From Vespa crabro (Eukaryota > Arthropoda > Insecta > Hymenoptera > Vespidae), in assembly GCF_910589235.1 (NCBI RefSeq), contig NC_060957.1, positions 12,178,867 through 12,242,866 of the forward strand: 64,000 nt of DNA, written 5' to 3'. The first letter of the stretch is position 1, and the number at the start of each line of letters is the position of its first letter. Below, piece after piece: positions 1-13,460 of this stretch. Below the pieces are notes generated by a model. That model was given only the letters and a program-made list of their open reading frames with translations, had not been told where the DNA came from and did not search any database. A program made the translations under genes and the position numbers.

Positions 1-2325
1 ACTGGAAAGTTGAATTCATCAAAAATTATTTCTGATAACAATAATACACGTAATATTAATCAATCAACATCAGAAGCTATTAATGTGGACAGTGACATTA
101 ACGAACTTTTAATTTCTAATGATGAAAGTTCGTCAATAGTAAGTAGAGCTACGTCATTAGAGTCCACTGGCGATACAAAAAATGTAAATGATGAAAGTGA
201 AAAAAGAAATTTAGAAATTCCAAAACCACGCAGAAGAAGACGATCAAAAAAATTGGCTGCTTTATTAGCACGAGATAATGTTCAAGAAAATAGGCAAGGT
301 ATGAATATTGTATTATAATAATGAATAATATTTTTCGAATATTATAAAGATACATACATTAAATAGAAAAATTGTTTTAGGAATAGAAGGGCGACAGAAA
401 CGAAGAACAGCAAAAAATGCAGAAGAAATCATAAGGAAAAAGTTCTTAGTACAGGATAGTGATGTAGAATCTAGTGATAATTCTGATAAATTTGTAACTG
501 TAAATCATAAAGCTAATCAACACATGGAATCTCTTTCTCCTTCATTAAAACGAAATTGTTCTGATATGGACGTAACTATTAATGGTAATAACAAAAGGCT
601 CAGAAGTTCAGAGCTCGAAGATGTTACGATAAAAGATGATCACAGGGATGATATTAAAAGTCTTAATTATATACATAAGTTTTTCAGAAGAGATCTCAAA
701 GAAAAATTACCTAAATTAAAACAAGAAGTAAGAATATATTTAGACAGTCTATGATAATGGTAATATAAATACAAATATATGATTAACATAAAATATGCTT
801 CAGGAACTGGAGGAACTTTTAATACAGAAAATTGTAGAGACTATAACAATGCGTGGTGAAATTGGAAGATTGAGAGAGCAAGCACGAATATCTGAAAAAA
901 ATCAGGAAGCAACGCGTACTAGGTGTCAACTATTAGCAAAACAAATTAAGGATTTTGAAATGGTTTTAAGTCGTAATGCGGCAGATCGACGGGCAAATAA
1001 TGATAAACCAACTGCACCGATAAAGATTAATCGGTCTGTTGGATTACAAGTTAATTTTATTACGGTAATATATAAATAATATTAATAATCTATCTAAAGT
1101 TTTGATTTACAACCTTTTATTTAGTTGTTTAATAAATATAGGAACATGGAATACAAAGTTTAAGACAGTTACATCAAAGTCCTACATTAAAATCTGTAAA
1201 TATATCCACTACAATTAATTCTGTAGTTAATGAAACGAACAATAATGCACTAAATCAAAGAAAAGGAATAAAAGTAAGATCTCCCAGGAAACTTGAGACA
1301 CCTATAGTTGCTCAACCTGTTACTATATCGCACAATGTAGTGCAGCCTCCACCATTAATTTCTACTGTGACTCCAACTGCTTTGGTTGTGTCTAAGAATG
1401 TTGAACCTCAACACTCTGTAAATTTGCAAAATCAACCCAATAATATTCAACAATTATTACCAAATGTACGGATTGTAAACTATAATTATAAAAACAAAAG
1501 GACTTAGTATGATATTTATATATTTGACAATTAATTTTACAGCAACAACAAACAGTTGTACTAAATGGAAAAGTTCCACTTCAAACAAATCGACAAAGTA
1601 CAACGATTAATGTTTCTAAAACGAAGACTAATGATCTCATTGATTTAACAGATGAAGAAGAAAAAAATAAATGTATGTTTCGAAGTAAATTTATATATGT
1701 AATTTTATAATATAAGATAATTGTACAATGTATTGTATATTATTTGCAGCTACAGTAAGTATAACAAGCGTGAGCACAAGCACAGATCCAGGAGTAAACG
1801 TTAAACAGAAAACACCGCAACCCTGTTTTCCTAGAGTAATTCAAACAATTCCTGCAAATGTAGCTATAACGACTCAACCTGCTAACATCAGAGTGGTGCA
1901 TACAGCGAGTCATCCAACACCAACTGCTTTAGTAGTATGTAAAGTACTCTTTTTCATGCCTTATAAATATCATCTTAACAATAATATTCAATACATAAAT
2001 GAGTGTATTTTTTTTTTTTTTTTCTTTTTGTAGAATAATATGAACGCACCTAGATTAGCATATGTAATGCAAAGTGGAGTTGGTGCAGGAAGACAGCTAT
2101 TAATAACATCAAATTCTAATCAGGTATAGCAATATATTATCTCATAGATAAGAGATTAAATCAATGTGACGTATTAACAATAGTTCTGTAAATTATTTGA
2201 GATTACATGGTTTATAGATACGACCTGTAAATTCAGGTAATAGGCCACCATTTACAACTCTTGCATATAAAAATGGTAAGCAATATTGATTATATTATAT
2301 TTCTATCTAATTCACATTAATGCGT

Positions 2326-2366
<41 letters not shown>

Positions 2367-3104
2367 ATAAATTATTTAGGCATTTCAACAAATGCAAATG
2401 GTACTGTACGTGTAATAACAACATCTGCTGGTCCAAATGTACAACTAAAAAAAGTAGGTTATTTACAAATAGAACAAATTACTTTTTCTTTGAAATATAA
2501 TAAATTAATCTATTAAAATATCATAATTTATTTTAGCATCCAGCACCTCTTCCAGACTCTCCTCATTATGCCATTAATCCTGTATCAAAACTGCCTCCGC
2601 CAGCTCCTTCATTAAAAATATCCAAAGTTGCAAATGGTATGTATCATGTACATAAATTATTCATGAAAAATTAATTATCAAAATAATCATTATATGCTTT
2701 ATATTTTCTAGGTATAGTGTTATCGTGGAATATGACACTTTCGGAAAAATACGCCGATATAGTTAGTTACCAATTATATGCTTATCAAGAAGTCGCAGGT
2801 GTACCTCCAAGCACAGGTCTTTGGAAAAAAGTTGGCGATGTTCGAGCTCTACCACTGCCTATGGCTTGTACTCTTACTCAGGTGAATAATAATAATAATA
2901 ATAATAATGATAATAATAATAGTAATAATAATAAAAAACAAAAATAATAATAATTTTATACGAGTTATATAAATTATAATAACGAGTTATAAATCATAAA
3001 TTTTTTAGTTTTCAGAAGGTAACAATTATTACTTTGCAGTCAGAGCAGTCGATACACATTCCAGGAAAGGACAGTATAGTGCACCTGGCAATATTTCTTT
3101 GTAA
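1..3104 (+). CDS. wde: windei / ATF7IP-like SETDB1 cofactor, 5'-truncated by the window edge
   Basis: Exons read: <1-298, 381-727, 804-1064, 1142-1465, 1543-1672, 1750-1934, 2034-2123, 2218-2275, 2380-2453, 2537-2636, 2712-2881, 3009-3104; all GT-AG and in phase, giving about 710 residues with the N-terminus outside the window. Seen: an acidic and basic disordered N-terminal part with an RRRRR patch; a coiled-coil segment in exon 3 (ELEELLIQKIVETITMR onward); a DLIDLTDEEE stretch at the end of exon 5 that fits a SUMO-interacting motif; Pro/Thr/Val-rich linkers; and a C-terminal fibronectin type III domain (IVLSWNMTLS... to ...FAVRAVDTHSRKGQYSAP, last two exons). This order matches ATF7IP/Windei. 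Known of the family: it stabilises SETDB1/Eggless in the nucleus for H3K9 trimethylation, and the FN3 domain contacts chromatin partners. Intron 9 (2276-2379) carries a near-uninterrupted T tract before its acceptor. The donor after 1934 could also be read 4 bases later, but only 1934 keeps the frame. Confidence 0.93.
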
Positions 3105-3989
3105 AATATGAATTGTGGAAATATTCATATGTACGAGATATATTCTCTTTAGAACTTTTTTAATTTTAAATATAACATTTGTATACACAATGAAAGATGC
3201 TTCACAGCCCACATAACAAATATAATTACATTATTATCAGTTACTTTACATTTTCATCGTAAAATATTCGTTTTATTTGAACAAAAAAATAAGTGATTGG
3301 TAACTTGTAATTATATCGATTGTATAAATTTTATAAATGAAATATGTCAGAAAATTATTCTAGTCCAAATATATATTCCTATTTAATATATAATAATACT
3401 CACTCAAAATAGCAAAGGGTGGTTTGTGAAGCATATTACGAAAAAGAAAAGAAAACTGACGAAACAAATCCATTATGGAAACAGAGTGTCGAGAAAGATG
3501 TGAAAAAAAGTGTTCAAAGTAGGGCTTGTCATTTTTTTACTTCTTTTTATAGACCAACTAATTTATAGAAACTCTTAATAAGTTTCCTTTAATTTATACG
3601 TATGTATGTGATTATGTGAATCTCTTATTAATCAAGAAATTAATAATTCTAGATATTACGAATAAATCTTTAGTAAGCACAAGTTGCTTAATTTTTATAC
3701 GATTCGAACTCCTTTGATAATAAGTATTGATATGTCATTGTAAACTATTCTTATCATTTAGATCAGCGGCGCGTAAATTATTTATACTTGTAATTTTTCT
3801 TTCTTTTTCTTCCGTCAGAGAAATTTTAATTGATTTATAGAATCTTTTCAAATTAAATTATTCAGTGTGTAGTGATAATAATTATCATGTAAAATTTATA
3901 AAAACAAAGCCAGGTTTACGCAATGCTGATTTAAATAATATGTAAATATCAATGTTTATATGCGTTAAATAAAATGTAATTATAGATGA

Positions 3990-4025
<36 letters not shown>

Positions 4026-4261
4026 CATTATATGTAGAGACATATATATATATATATGTACGTGTATATATATATATGATCTCTATTAAAATTGCAATAT
4101 TTGATTTTCTTCTTATTGTAAATCAGTTATTTTTTTTTCTTTTGTTTTTTTTTTACCGATTATTTTATATAATGTTTGGACTTTCGCAGGATCAAGCGAC
4201 AATCGATTATTGAATATGAATAATATATTGTATTAATTAAAAATTTCTTTTTTAACAAATA

Positions 4262-4323
<62 letters not shown>

Positions 4324-4379
4324 GTGATAGTTAATAGATTATAAAATTATCATTTTTAAACCTGCCGCGAAAAGGATGT
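3105..4379 (+). other. windei 3' UTR and AT-rich spacer
   Basis: No coding frame here looks real. An AATAAA hexamer lies at 3968-3973 and is a candidate polyadenylation signal for the upstream gene, which would give a 3' UTR of about 0.9 kb. Beyond it are (TA)n runs, the longest at about 4270-4319. The short predicted peptides in this stretch are translations of these dinucleotide and poly-T runs. Confidence 0.5.
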
Positions 4380-5071
4380 CAGCCAATGAGAGTTTGATCT
4401 TTATGGCGCAAGTGCCATTATATCCGTGCACTCAACCGATCGTGCGAACGTGCAATATATTTCCTCGGATGTTGTCTATTTTTGTAGAAACTCATCGTAG
4501 AATAGAGTTTTAATGGTTAATAGATGAAATCCGATCAGAAATGTAGATATCTTTATTTTCCTAGTTATGTTTCCCAATTCGTTTCGTTGTTGAAATCGCA
4601 TAAAAAAAAATATTTTCCTCCTTTCCTTTTCAATATGAGCGTTCACGCGCTCGCGCATACCATAACCAAGTCTAAAATGATTTCCATAATCTCTTAGGTA
4701 TTTTAGAAACGAGTTTAATTTGTTATAATTGTGGAACCGTATGAATATACCTTTAAAATTGATCACGTTTGTCCGGATTTGAAGGGGGGGAAAAAAAAAA
4801 AAAAAGAAAAGAAAAAAAGAAACAAATAGAAGAAAAAGACGAGATTTCAAATAAGGAAATTATTATTTGGAAGAATTCCTAAATATGGATCATAATAGAA
4901 CACAAATGATATATGTATTCCTATACGTCGAGTTCTGATTGTTGTCTCTTATTCTCTCTTTCATTAGCACACTTTTTTTATTTTTTTATTTAAGTCAAAT
5001 AAATAGGAAAGATGATGACAAATGTTCCATTAAAATGAAAACAATCATATAAATTATAAAAATATATATCC

Positions 5072-5111
<40 letters not shown>

Positions 5112-5121
5112 ATGAGAGAGT

Positions 5122-5153
<32 letters not shown>

Positions 5154-5502
5154 ATGATGCGCGCCGATCGCGATACACGCTTGGTTTCTTCTTAAAGAAA
5201 GAAAAATAAGTGAGTGGGGGCGGAAGTAATCGCTCGGGATATACTATATTCTCTTATGCACTTTGATGTACTTCGTGACAGGACAGGTGAAAAAGCTTGG
5301 AGAAACTGTGTTATCGAATACTGACAATTCCGAAAGTGCACAGTGTCGTATTCGTGCACTCGAATAACGGTGAAAGTTGCTCTGTGTTTAGAGATGTGCA
5401 GATGATGTTTTTTTCTTTTCTTTTCTTTTCTTTTCTATCTTCCTTTTTTTTTTCCTTTTTTCTTTTTTTCCTTTAACATCCATTAAAAAATACGTCACAG
5501 AC

Positions 5503-5540
<38 letters not shown>

Positions 5541-5686
5541 TATATTACGAGCGAGTAAACGTATGAAAATAATTGGGAGTCGTCTCTATCATCGCTGAGA
5601 GAAGAAAACGTAACGGGGCTCCTTTCTTTTCGTTTTGTTCGGGACGATATATACGTTTCTTATCCATAAAGTAGGAGGGCCTCAAT

Positions 5687-5718
<32 letters not shown>

Positions 5719-6142
5719 TATATATATGTATATATATATATTTTTTTTTCTATATTACCATATAAAGAAAGAGAAAAAAAATCATCGTGTCCTCGACATG
5801 TTTATGTTAAAGTGTTCATCGATATGGTTTTATAATTTTGCAGTCAGCTTATGCAAATGAAATATACCGATGATAACAATTTCTCTTAGAATTAATCGCT
5901 TAGCCAATGTCGCGCCTAGTGTTTACAACGCATAAAGAGCTATGACAAATGTGAAGTTGTATCAATATAATGCACTGTTGGAAAATGATCATGGGAAAGG
6001 ATCAGATGTATGTAATAATTTGATACATTGCACGTTGGATTTTATTTCGCAGCAAGTGCTGGAGCAAACTGCCCTAGAAAAAGTCAGTATGCACAGCTCT
6101 TGTCTGTAAGTGGCAGTGAAATTAGAGATTTTAAATCAGGGG
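4380..6142 (+). other. upstream region of the RNF144-type gene
   Basis: Two blocks, 4380-4460 and 5270-5400, are less AT-rich and less repetitive than their surroundings and could hold a promoter or leader exons. (AG)n occupies about 5075-5153 and (TA)n about 5500-5545 and 5690-5740. A strong donor-like GTAAGT occurs at 6106-6111, just after a short ATG-led stretch at 6089; it could end a leader exon, but I cannot place its acceptor. No protein-coding gene is supported. Confidence 0.4.
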
Positions 6143-7739
6143 ATGCCTAGCCTACACTCGCTCGTCGTACGACGAGCCCCCTTAATGGATATGGGCACGA
6201 CAAATAGTTCAGTAACTTCTGTTAATCCACCTAATAAAACTGTCAACAATCAGAAGAAAATAGATAAGACCAATAAACTCACTGGTATAAGATTACCCTT
6301 GTTACGTAAAGAATCAAGTGTAGTCAATCTTTCTTTAACCGAAAGAACTTTACCAGGAAAAGGCATAGATTCTCCACTTTTAAGGCCTGAAAGCAGTGCT
6401 AGTTTAGAAGCTCGAGGCAGCAGTTGGATTAATTTAGCTCCTGGCGCTCTTAGAAAATGTGAAACTGCAGTTGGATTAAGTACGTCAGCTCTAGAGGGTA
6501 GAGCTATCAATCGCAGTAGAGTTTGCTCTCGCTGTTCTAGTTTGCTGTCATTGGCATCTAGCTCGAGATACAGTTTAGCTGCTGGAAATTTTGTCCCAAC
6601 AGGTTCACAACAAACAGTTGGAAGAATCTTTTGTAAGCTTTGTCTTACTGATACGTCCCTATCCAAAACATTTAAAATTGAAGGCTGTGGTTGTTTCTAT
6701 TGTAAAGATGTAAGTATAAATGATTATATCATTTGTATTGTCTATTAAACTCATGTTGTGATCCTGCAATAATTCATTATCTTCATATATCAACAAAAGA
6801 TATAATCATTGCTAATATAAATAAAATTTTTCAGTGTATGAAAGCATATGTCGAATTTGAAATTGAAGAAGGCGCATATGAAATTAGCTGTCCAGATGCA
6901 CAATGCGAACAAGGTGCTATCCTTTCGTTAAAGGAAATTAGAAGTCTTGTTAGTGCAGAGTTAATGGAAAAACATTGCAAGTTTCGTTTGAACAGAGGTA
7001 AGTAAAAAATATGATTGTTAATTCGTGTGAAATTAGAGATGAAATGTTTTGATACTAAATTTGATTTTATACAGATGTTTCAATGGATACAAAACGTGCG
7101 TGGTGTCCACGTGCAGGCTGTGAAACAATATGTTCAATCAATTCCAATGGAAGTAGTAGTACACCTCCTGGACCTGTCCACTGTCCTAACTGTTCTACAG
7201 ATTTTTGCTCCTTGTGCAGAGAAGCATGGCACAATGGACCCTGTTCCGATCTTCCATTAGGTATACCATTTGACAGTGATCATATTAAATGCTGTCCCAT
7301 GTGTTCTGTACCTATTGAAAAAGACGAAGGATGTGCACAAATGATGTGTAAAAGATGCAAACACGTTTTCTGCTGGTATTGTTTAGCTTCTTTAGATGTA
7401 AGTATTAGTAATAAATATAATTTTCCTATTGAATTTTTGTGACATAATACAAACTATAATTTTATAAATATTATATATACTGATATATTATTGATATTTT
7501 AGGATGATTTTTTGTTGAGGCATTACGACAAGGGACCATGTAAAAATAAATTAGGTCACTCACGAGCATCTGTAATATGGCATAGAACACAAGTAATTGG
7601 GATATTCGCCGGTTTTGGTTTGCTCCTACTTGTCGCGTCTCCTTTGCTACTTTTGGCTGCTCCATGTATAGTTTGCTGTAAATGTCGTATTTGCGGTTCT
7701 TCTAGACTCGAACAGGAGGATGGCGATACTGCAACATAG
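6143..7739 (+). CDS. RNF144: RNF144-type RING-between-RING E3 ubiquitin ligase, membrane-anchored
   Basis: Exons 6143-6709, 6835-6997, 7075-7397 and 7503-7739 join in phase to a 429-residue protein. It would take ubiquitin from an E2 onto a RING2 cysteine before passing it to substrate. Seen: RING1 from C164 (CKLC...[10 protein letters not shown] across the exon 1/2 junction), an IBR from about C254 ([10 protein letters not shown], then [12 protein letters not shown]), and RING2 from C316/C317 (CCPMC...[11 protein letters not shown]). The cysteine in EGC, about residue 330, sits at the catalytic position of RBR ligases. A hydrophobic helix at about 382-409 follows [18 protein letters not shown], a signature of RNF144A/B, whose tail anchors it in membranes. 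The start is the first ATG after an in-frame TAA at 6107. RING1 begins only at about 164, so there is a long Ser/Leu-rich N-terminal extension that vertebrate RNF144 lacks. An upstream leader exon is possible. Confidence 0.93.
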
Positions 7740-10700
7740 AAACTGTAAAATATTTTGAGTCCCTTTCTTAATCTTACATATTAATAATCTTTCTCTTATA
7801 AAAATGGAACGAATAAGGTAGCTTCTCTCATAAATGAGCTAATATAATAATTGGCATTTTATATAGATATACATTGATTTTTAATGATTTTTCATTTGTA
7901 AAAAAAAAATAAAAAGAAAAGAAAGAAAAAGAATTATTTATATATTAGATAATAAATATTTCTGTTCAGGGTTTTTTTTTTTTATTTTATATAAAGCGAA
8001 TTTCTTTTTTTATCTAAAGCGAATTATAATTTTATGGTACTAATTTAGGATTTTCAAATATTCGTAGCTGTTGTTATATGCAAGAACATTCCAGAAGAAT
8101 CACTATATTTGTGAAATATTAATTTTATACTGCCATGTAGATTATGCATTGTACTCTTATTTACAATGGAAATGATTATTATTTTATGGTTTTTTTATTT
8201 CTTTTTGACTTTATGTGATAGGAACGTGTGACATGCAGATTGAAACAGTGTATATCTATATGTGTGCCTAAAATAGGAACTCAGTGAGGCTCAGACTTAA
8301 GCTTCGACTGATATTTTAATTGTGGACTACACTATACAATATTCCACTTGTTCATATTTTATTTATGGGTACTTTCATATATTTACTTTTGGTGAATTAA
8401 CAGTGTGTACATTGCATGTACATTATTATAGAAAATATAAAATAATTTGGTGGGGTAAATAGAGCACGCATTATAAAAATTGTATAGATATATCAAATCT
8501 ATAGTGTTGATATATTGTTATAATAACAACTTGAACTCTCTAAATGAGTTCAAAAAAATACATATGTGACTATGTTTAAAATAACAATGTTATATGTAAT
8601 AAGGCAGAATGTATAGGTTGCTATTAATTCAAGCAGCCGTGCAATTCTATTTGTTTTTTTGATGGTACATAGATGTCATATCTTGAAATATAATTTTTTT
8701 TTTGCTCCTGAAGGTAAGAGCAGCCATAGTTTAAAATAACACACACATATACACATATAAACAAAATATAACGCTGCTGTAATGAAAATAATCTCGTTGT
8801 TTCATGTGAAATAGGACAACTTAATGTAATGTTAAGTAGTCTAGGTAAAAAATATCAATTTTTTCTTTTTAATTCGAGACAAGAATTATAATAAATTTTT
8901 TTCTTTGTTATATATTCGGATATATTATTTCGTTTAGAAAGTCTTCAATATATATATATATATATATCGTGAAATAATTCTTAATATTTTATTTACTATA
9001 ATAGAGATTTATTTTATGTAAATAAAAGCATAAAACAAAGTAATACAACTATGTGTGCATATGTTGTAAAACTAGAGCTACAATAAGTTATATTTTTAAG
9101 CTTGGTATATAGCAATTATGTATATTTTGTATTATAGTGAACGATTATGGCTGCCAAATTTGCACATCAGATTTATTATAAAATATTAACAATGAGCAAA
9201 AAAGTATTACCGAAGAAATGTAATCTGCTTTATATGTTCGGAAGAAAATGTAAATTTTTTATTATTAGCAAGATTTATATATATAGAATCTTTTTTTGCA
9301 TATCCAAGTTCATTAAATAATCATTTATTTTATTGTTTACGTTTAAGCAAGCATTTTAATTTTTTATTACGAACAAATATATCGTTAAACGATGAACGAC
9401 TTTGAATATTTTATGTTGTATCTTTTATTATAATATTCAAAAAAAAGAAAAAAAAAAAAAGAAAAAAAAACCAATTTTTTTTTATTATCACTTTCTTAAG
9501 AATAGTTGCAAATCTTGGAAAAATAAGCGAAGATAAAGTTACGATGTATCGGCGATAGACTTAATATAGATGTAAAAATGCTTAAAAAAAAAAAAAAAGA
9601 AAAAGAAAAAAAATAGAAAAAAAAAAAAACTTTCATTTTGTAAGTAAAGATTCAAATATACTGCGCATTAGTTCTTGTATATATATAATGACAAGAGGTG
9701 CAAATTCAGATCATAATTGATCGATGTGTGTGCATTTATTAATTGGTTGTATATGATCATAACTTTGAGGTCTTATTTTTCTTCTTTTTTATTAAAAATA
9801 ACGCTTCTCATTCTTTTTTTTTTTTTATGTTAACTAGACATTTATTCATTTTTTTTTTCTTTTTTCTGTAATTTTTCATGTAATCAGTGCTTCTTGGTGA
9901 AGGATATTAGTATATTCACTTCGTTTATACATTTTGCGAAGGAATTTACTAATTACGTCTGTTTACTAGATTTGCATTTATAATATTCTCGCATGTATGC
10001 GTTTCAATCCTCTTCACTTTCCATTTTGATAACGCAGATAATTGCGTTATAATTAAATGCTGTAAACAGTTAAGAAAATAAATTCGAGATATGCCCGCGC
10101 CGTACCTGTTTATAGATAAATATGTTTTATATATAAAACGTTTGTTGTGTAATTATTTATATTGAAATTTTTATTTACTATCTTTCTTGTTTTGAACATT
10201 TTCTTTATCTTTTCTTTTTTTTTTTTTTTCTGAATGGAAATCAAATATATTTATCGTAAGATGTCTTCGCGACAAAACAATAATTATCTTCAAGTTTCGT
10301 TCTGAATAAAAACTTCTTTCCTTTTAATTATGATACTATTACTTTTGGATTTGGCATTTATTTAATTATTTTTTATTTGTATTTTTTGTTAATATTACAC
10401 ATAGTGTTTATAATTGATTAAATGATATAGGAGAGAAGAGGTTTAACATTTGATAATAATAATTGAAACGTATATCATTTATATAATAACCCATTTATTG
10501 TTTTTTTTTTTCCTTTCTAAACGTAATATTTTCTGTAAGAAAATATGATAAAATCGATTGGGTTAAAAATTATTTGGAATGAAAAGATTCGCATATCTAT
10601 GAGACACCATCGTATACAAAACTTCCAGGATATTCGATAACAGCAGATTTCCGTTCGTGAGAACTTCATAGGGCTGCTTATCGAATAAATCCTTCGTATT

Positions 10701-11030
10701 TTATCTAATGGCGTCACATTTGCTAATCTTAACGGACCATAAGTATAAAATTAGGAGATGGTTATACATTTTATAAATTACAAGACGACAGAGTCCTGTA
10801 GTTCCACAAAAGCTGTGATAGATTCTACATTAAACGTTTAAGAAAGTAGAATGTAGATGATCAAAATAAAACAAAAAAAAATATATATATATATATATAA
10901 CAATTGATAATATAAGTATAATGTTATTGTATTAGTAGTGGCATTGTAAAGTGAGTAATGTGTCGACAAATACATAGTTAATGAATTCAATAAATGTGAT
11001 TATATAAACAAAAAGATATTGTAAAAAATG

Positions 11031-11084
<54 letters not shown>

Positions 11085-11103
11085 AAGAGAGGAAACAAAA
11101 TGA
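7740..11103. other. convergent 3' region between RNF144-type gene and crc
   Basis: AT-rich, no coding frame supported. It probably contains the long 3' UTRs of two genes that end toward each other. An AATAAA occurs near 10078 on the plus strand, and TTTATT words (minus-strand AATAAA) occur near 10492. Several A- or T-homopolymers lie at 7900-7990, 9440-9480 and 9585-9630. A pure (GA)n run of about 55 bases at 11035-11092 starts within 15 bases of the crc stop codon, so it lies in the crc 3' UTR as (TC)n. Confidence 0.5.
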
Positions 11104-13025
11104 TTACTTTATAAGACCCTTGGCTTTAAACAAATCTCTCATTAATCCCTTTAAATATCCGATTTCCCGCTGTAGATCCTTCACTTGACATTGTAATTTT
11201 TCATTATACTCGGTGAGTTCACGCTCCTCGCCTAAAATATCCTTAATCTCTTGTTTTTTCTTTTGCCTGTATCGCGTTGCCGCATTTTTATTTTGTTCCT
11301 TTTTCCGTACTTTTTTGTCCTCGACCGAGGGACGAGAGTACGGTTTATGCCGATTTTTGTTATTGATGTAACTCGATTGCTTCCTGTTACTACAGGATGT
11401 TTCAGCGATCCAGTCTGGATCATCCGTGGAATCTTCGGAAGAAGCGCAACTACCACTTGGACTGGTACATGGACTATACGGTGGTGGTATGTCCTCTGTA
11501 TGGGATCGTACATATTCATCTACGACCGCTAGATCATTGGCGACATCTCCTCCAAGTGGATCCAATGACATATTCTCAGTATTCCATTGTTCCGATATAC
11601 ATACTTCGCTCTGATAGACATCAGGCTGCTTTTCTTGAGGTACTATGATATTATATACAGGCTGTTGACTCGATATTATAGGTTGTACCGTTTGCATCAC
11701 CGGTTGCAAGGTAACGAGTAATTGTGTATCAATGGCCAATGATTTATTTGGTGGAGGTGATTGAGGTGGGGTGAGCGTTGAAACTGACGAAGGGATAATC
11801 TGATGGCAAGCCTCAACATCTTCCAAAACAGTTTCGAATTCTTCCAACAATGTTTGAGTGTTATCGTGCTGTTGTTCATGATTCTTTATTATAATTGGAT
11901 ATACGACTGGTTTGTTTTGACCACACTCCGGTGCTGGCAATTCTTCGAATATTGGCACATCAATTTTATCCTCCAGCCAATCCGAGAAAGGTTCTGCAAA
12001 AAATAATCAATTATATAATTACATTCCTTATTATCGTTACGTGATACGCAGAATAAGCTAAAAGTTTCTATCCTTGATGGAAGTTTTATAATTTGAAAGG
12101 ATAATTAGCCTGAAAGATCTCTCAAGAAAAAACAATCTTTTGATTCAATCTGTATACCATAATATCAGATATATATATATATATTTTTTTTTTTAATTTA
12201 TGTAATAGAAAGTTTCGCTTTATTCTCTTTCAATGACATTATTATTATCGAATCATTTAATGCGCGAGAATATTGATCTTTAGAGAACAAATAAATGTTT
12301 TTTTTTTTCCCTTATCTATCTCAATCATAATGCTTTACCTTTACAAAACATACAGAGAAAAACATGAGAATTAATTAACAGTACATTTACTGGATCTTTC
12401 TTATGAATAATAATGTAGGAGTGCCGCATTGATGTATATATAATTTCATGGACATTACTGGTTCAACTAGAAAAACAAGTTACTCATTTACAGTTCTTGC
12501 TCTGTTACTATTGAATTTATAAAGGTTGGGCATGCACATTTAATTAAGTTCTTTTTTTTTTTTTTACATATATCACAATTGAAGGAAAAACAACGACATC
12601 TCTTAAAAAGAAACTTTGTATATCTTAATATGATCTACTTACGATTAGAAGAACAAAATATTACTTTCCACGTGATTTATTTAAACATATGTTCGATTCG
12701 TGAGTCATAATTTTTTTCTTTTACCTTTTACCGATCTCATTCTAATTTCTCTCCTTCTTTTCTTTTTCTTTTTAGAGGAAGAGAAGGATATTCATGGTAA
12801 ATTTATGAATATTCATGGTTAACTTTCTTAGATCAAAATTATTTCTAGATTTAACTCTCTATGGTAGGCCCTGACCCATTTTCTTGGTTGAAACTTTGAT
12901 CGGAGACAACTCGATACCGTTTAAAAGTTATCGTCATTTAAATGCAGGGGCCAGGAGGTTAGATAAGAATATTTCTGTGTGTTACAACGAAACAAATCGT
13001 ACGGTGAGTTTTGTTCTCTAATCGA

Positions 13026-13065
<40 letters not shown>

Positions 13066-13256
13066 GTTATTTTTGTTATATAGAATTTATTTCGTTTATT
13101 AAAAAGACCTGGAGTACAATATATTTTTTGGAAAAACTGCGATAATGTTGAATCATCCGAAATTCCAATAGTAATATATAAAAAGTTGTACTGAAGGAAT
13201 TTCAAGAGAGTTGCCAAACAAATGGTCAAAGTGATAAAGTATGATTAAGTTTTGAT

Positions 13257-13292
<36 letters not shown>

Positions 13293-13424
13293 AGAATCGC
13301 GGTAAATAAATTCAGCAGCTTTAATTAAGAGACTTTCGCGATCTTCTGCCCCCTTCTAATTCTCTCTCTTTCTCTCTTTCTTTCACGAGAATAACAGTTC
13401 GATCTTCTCTGAGGATTTTTCATT

Positions 13425-13460
<36 letters not shown>

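Noticed and set aside
6250..6666. 138-codon minus-strand frame antisense to the first RNF144-type exon
   Set aside because: It is a shadow of a real coding exon on the plus strand that encodes RING1; there is no independent support.
10517..10740. Possible conserved element with a GGCGTCAC word in the convergent 3' region
   Set aside because: A single short word with no structure or open frame; not distinguishable from 3' UTR sequence.
11251..11648. Plus-strand frames antisense to the crc bZIP exon
   Set aside because: Shadows of the crc reading frame; the minus strand has the clear ATF4 signature.
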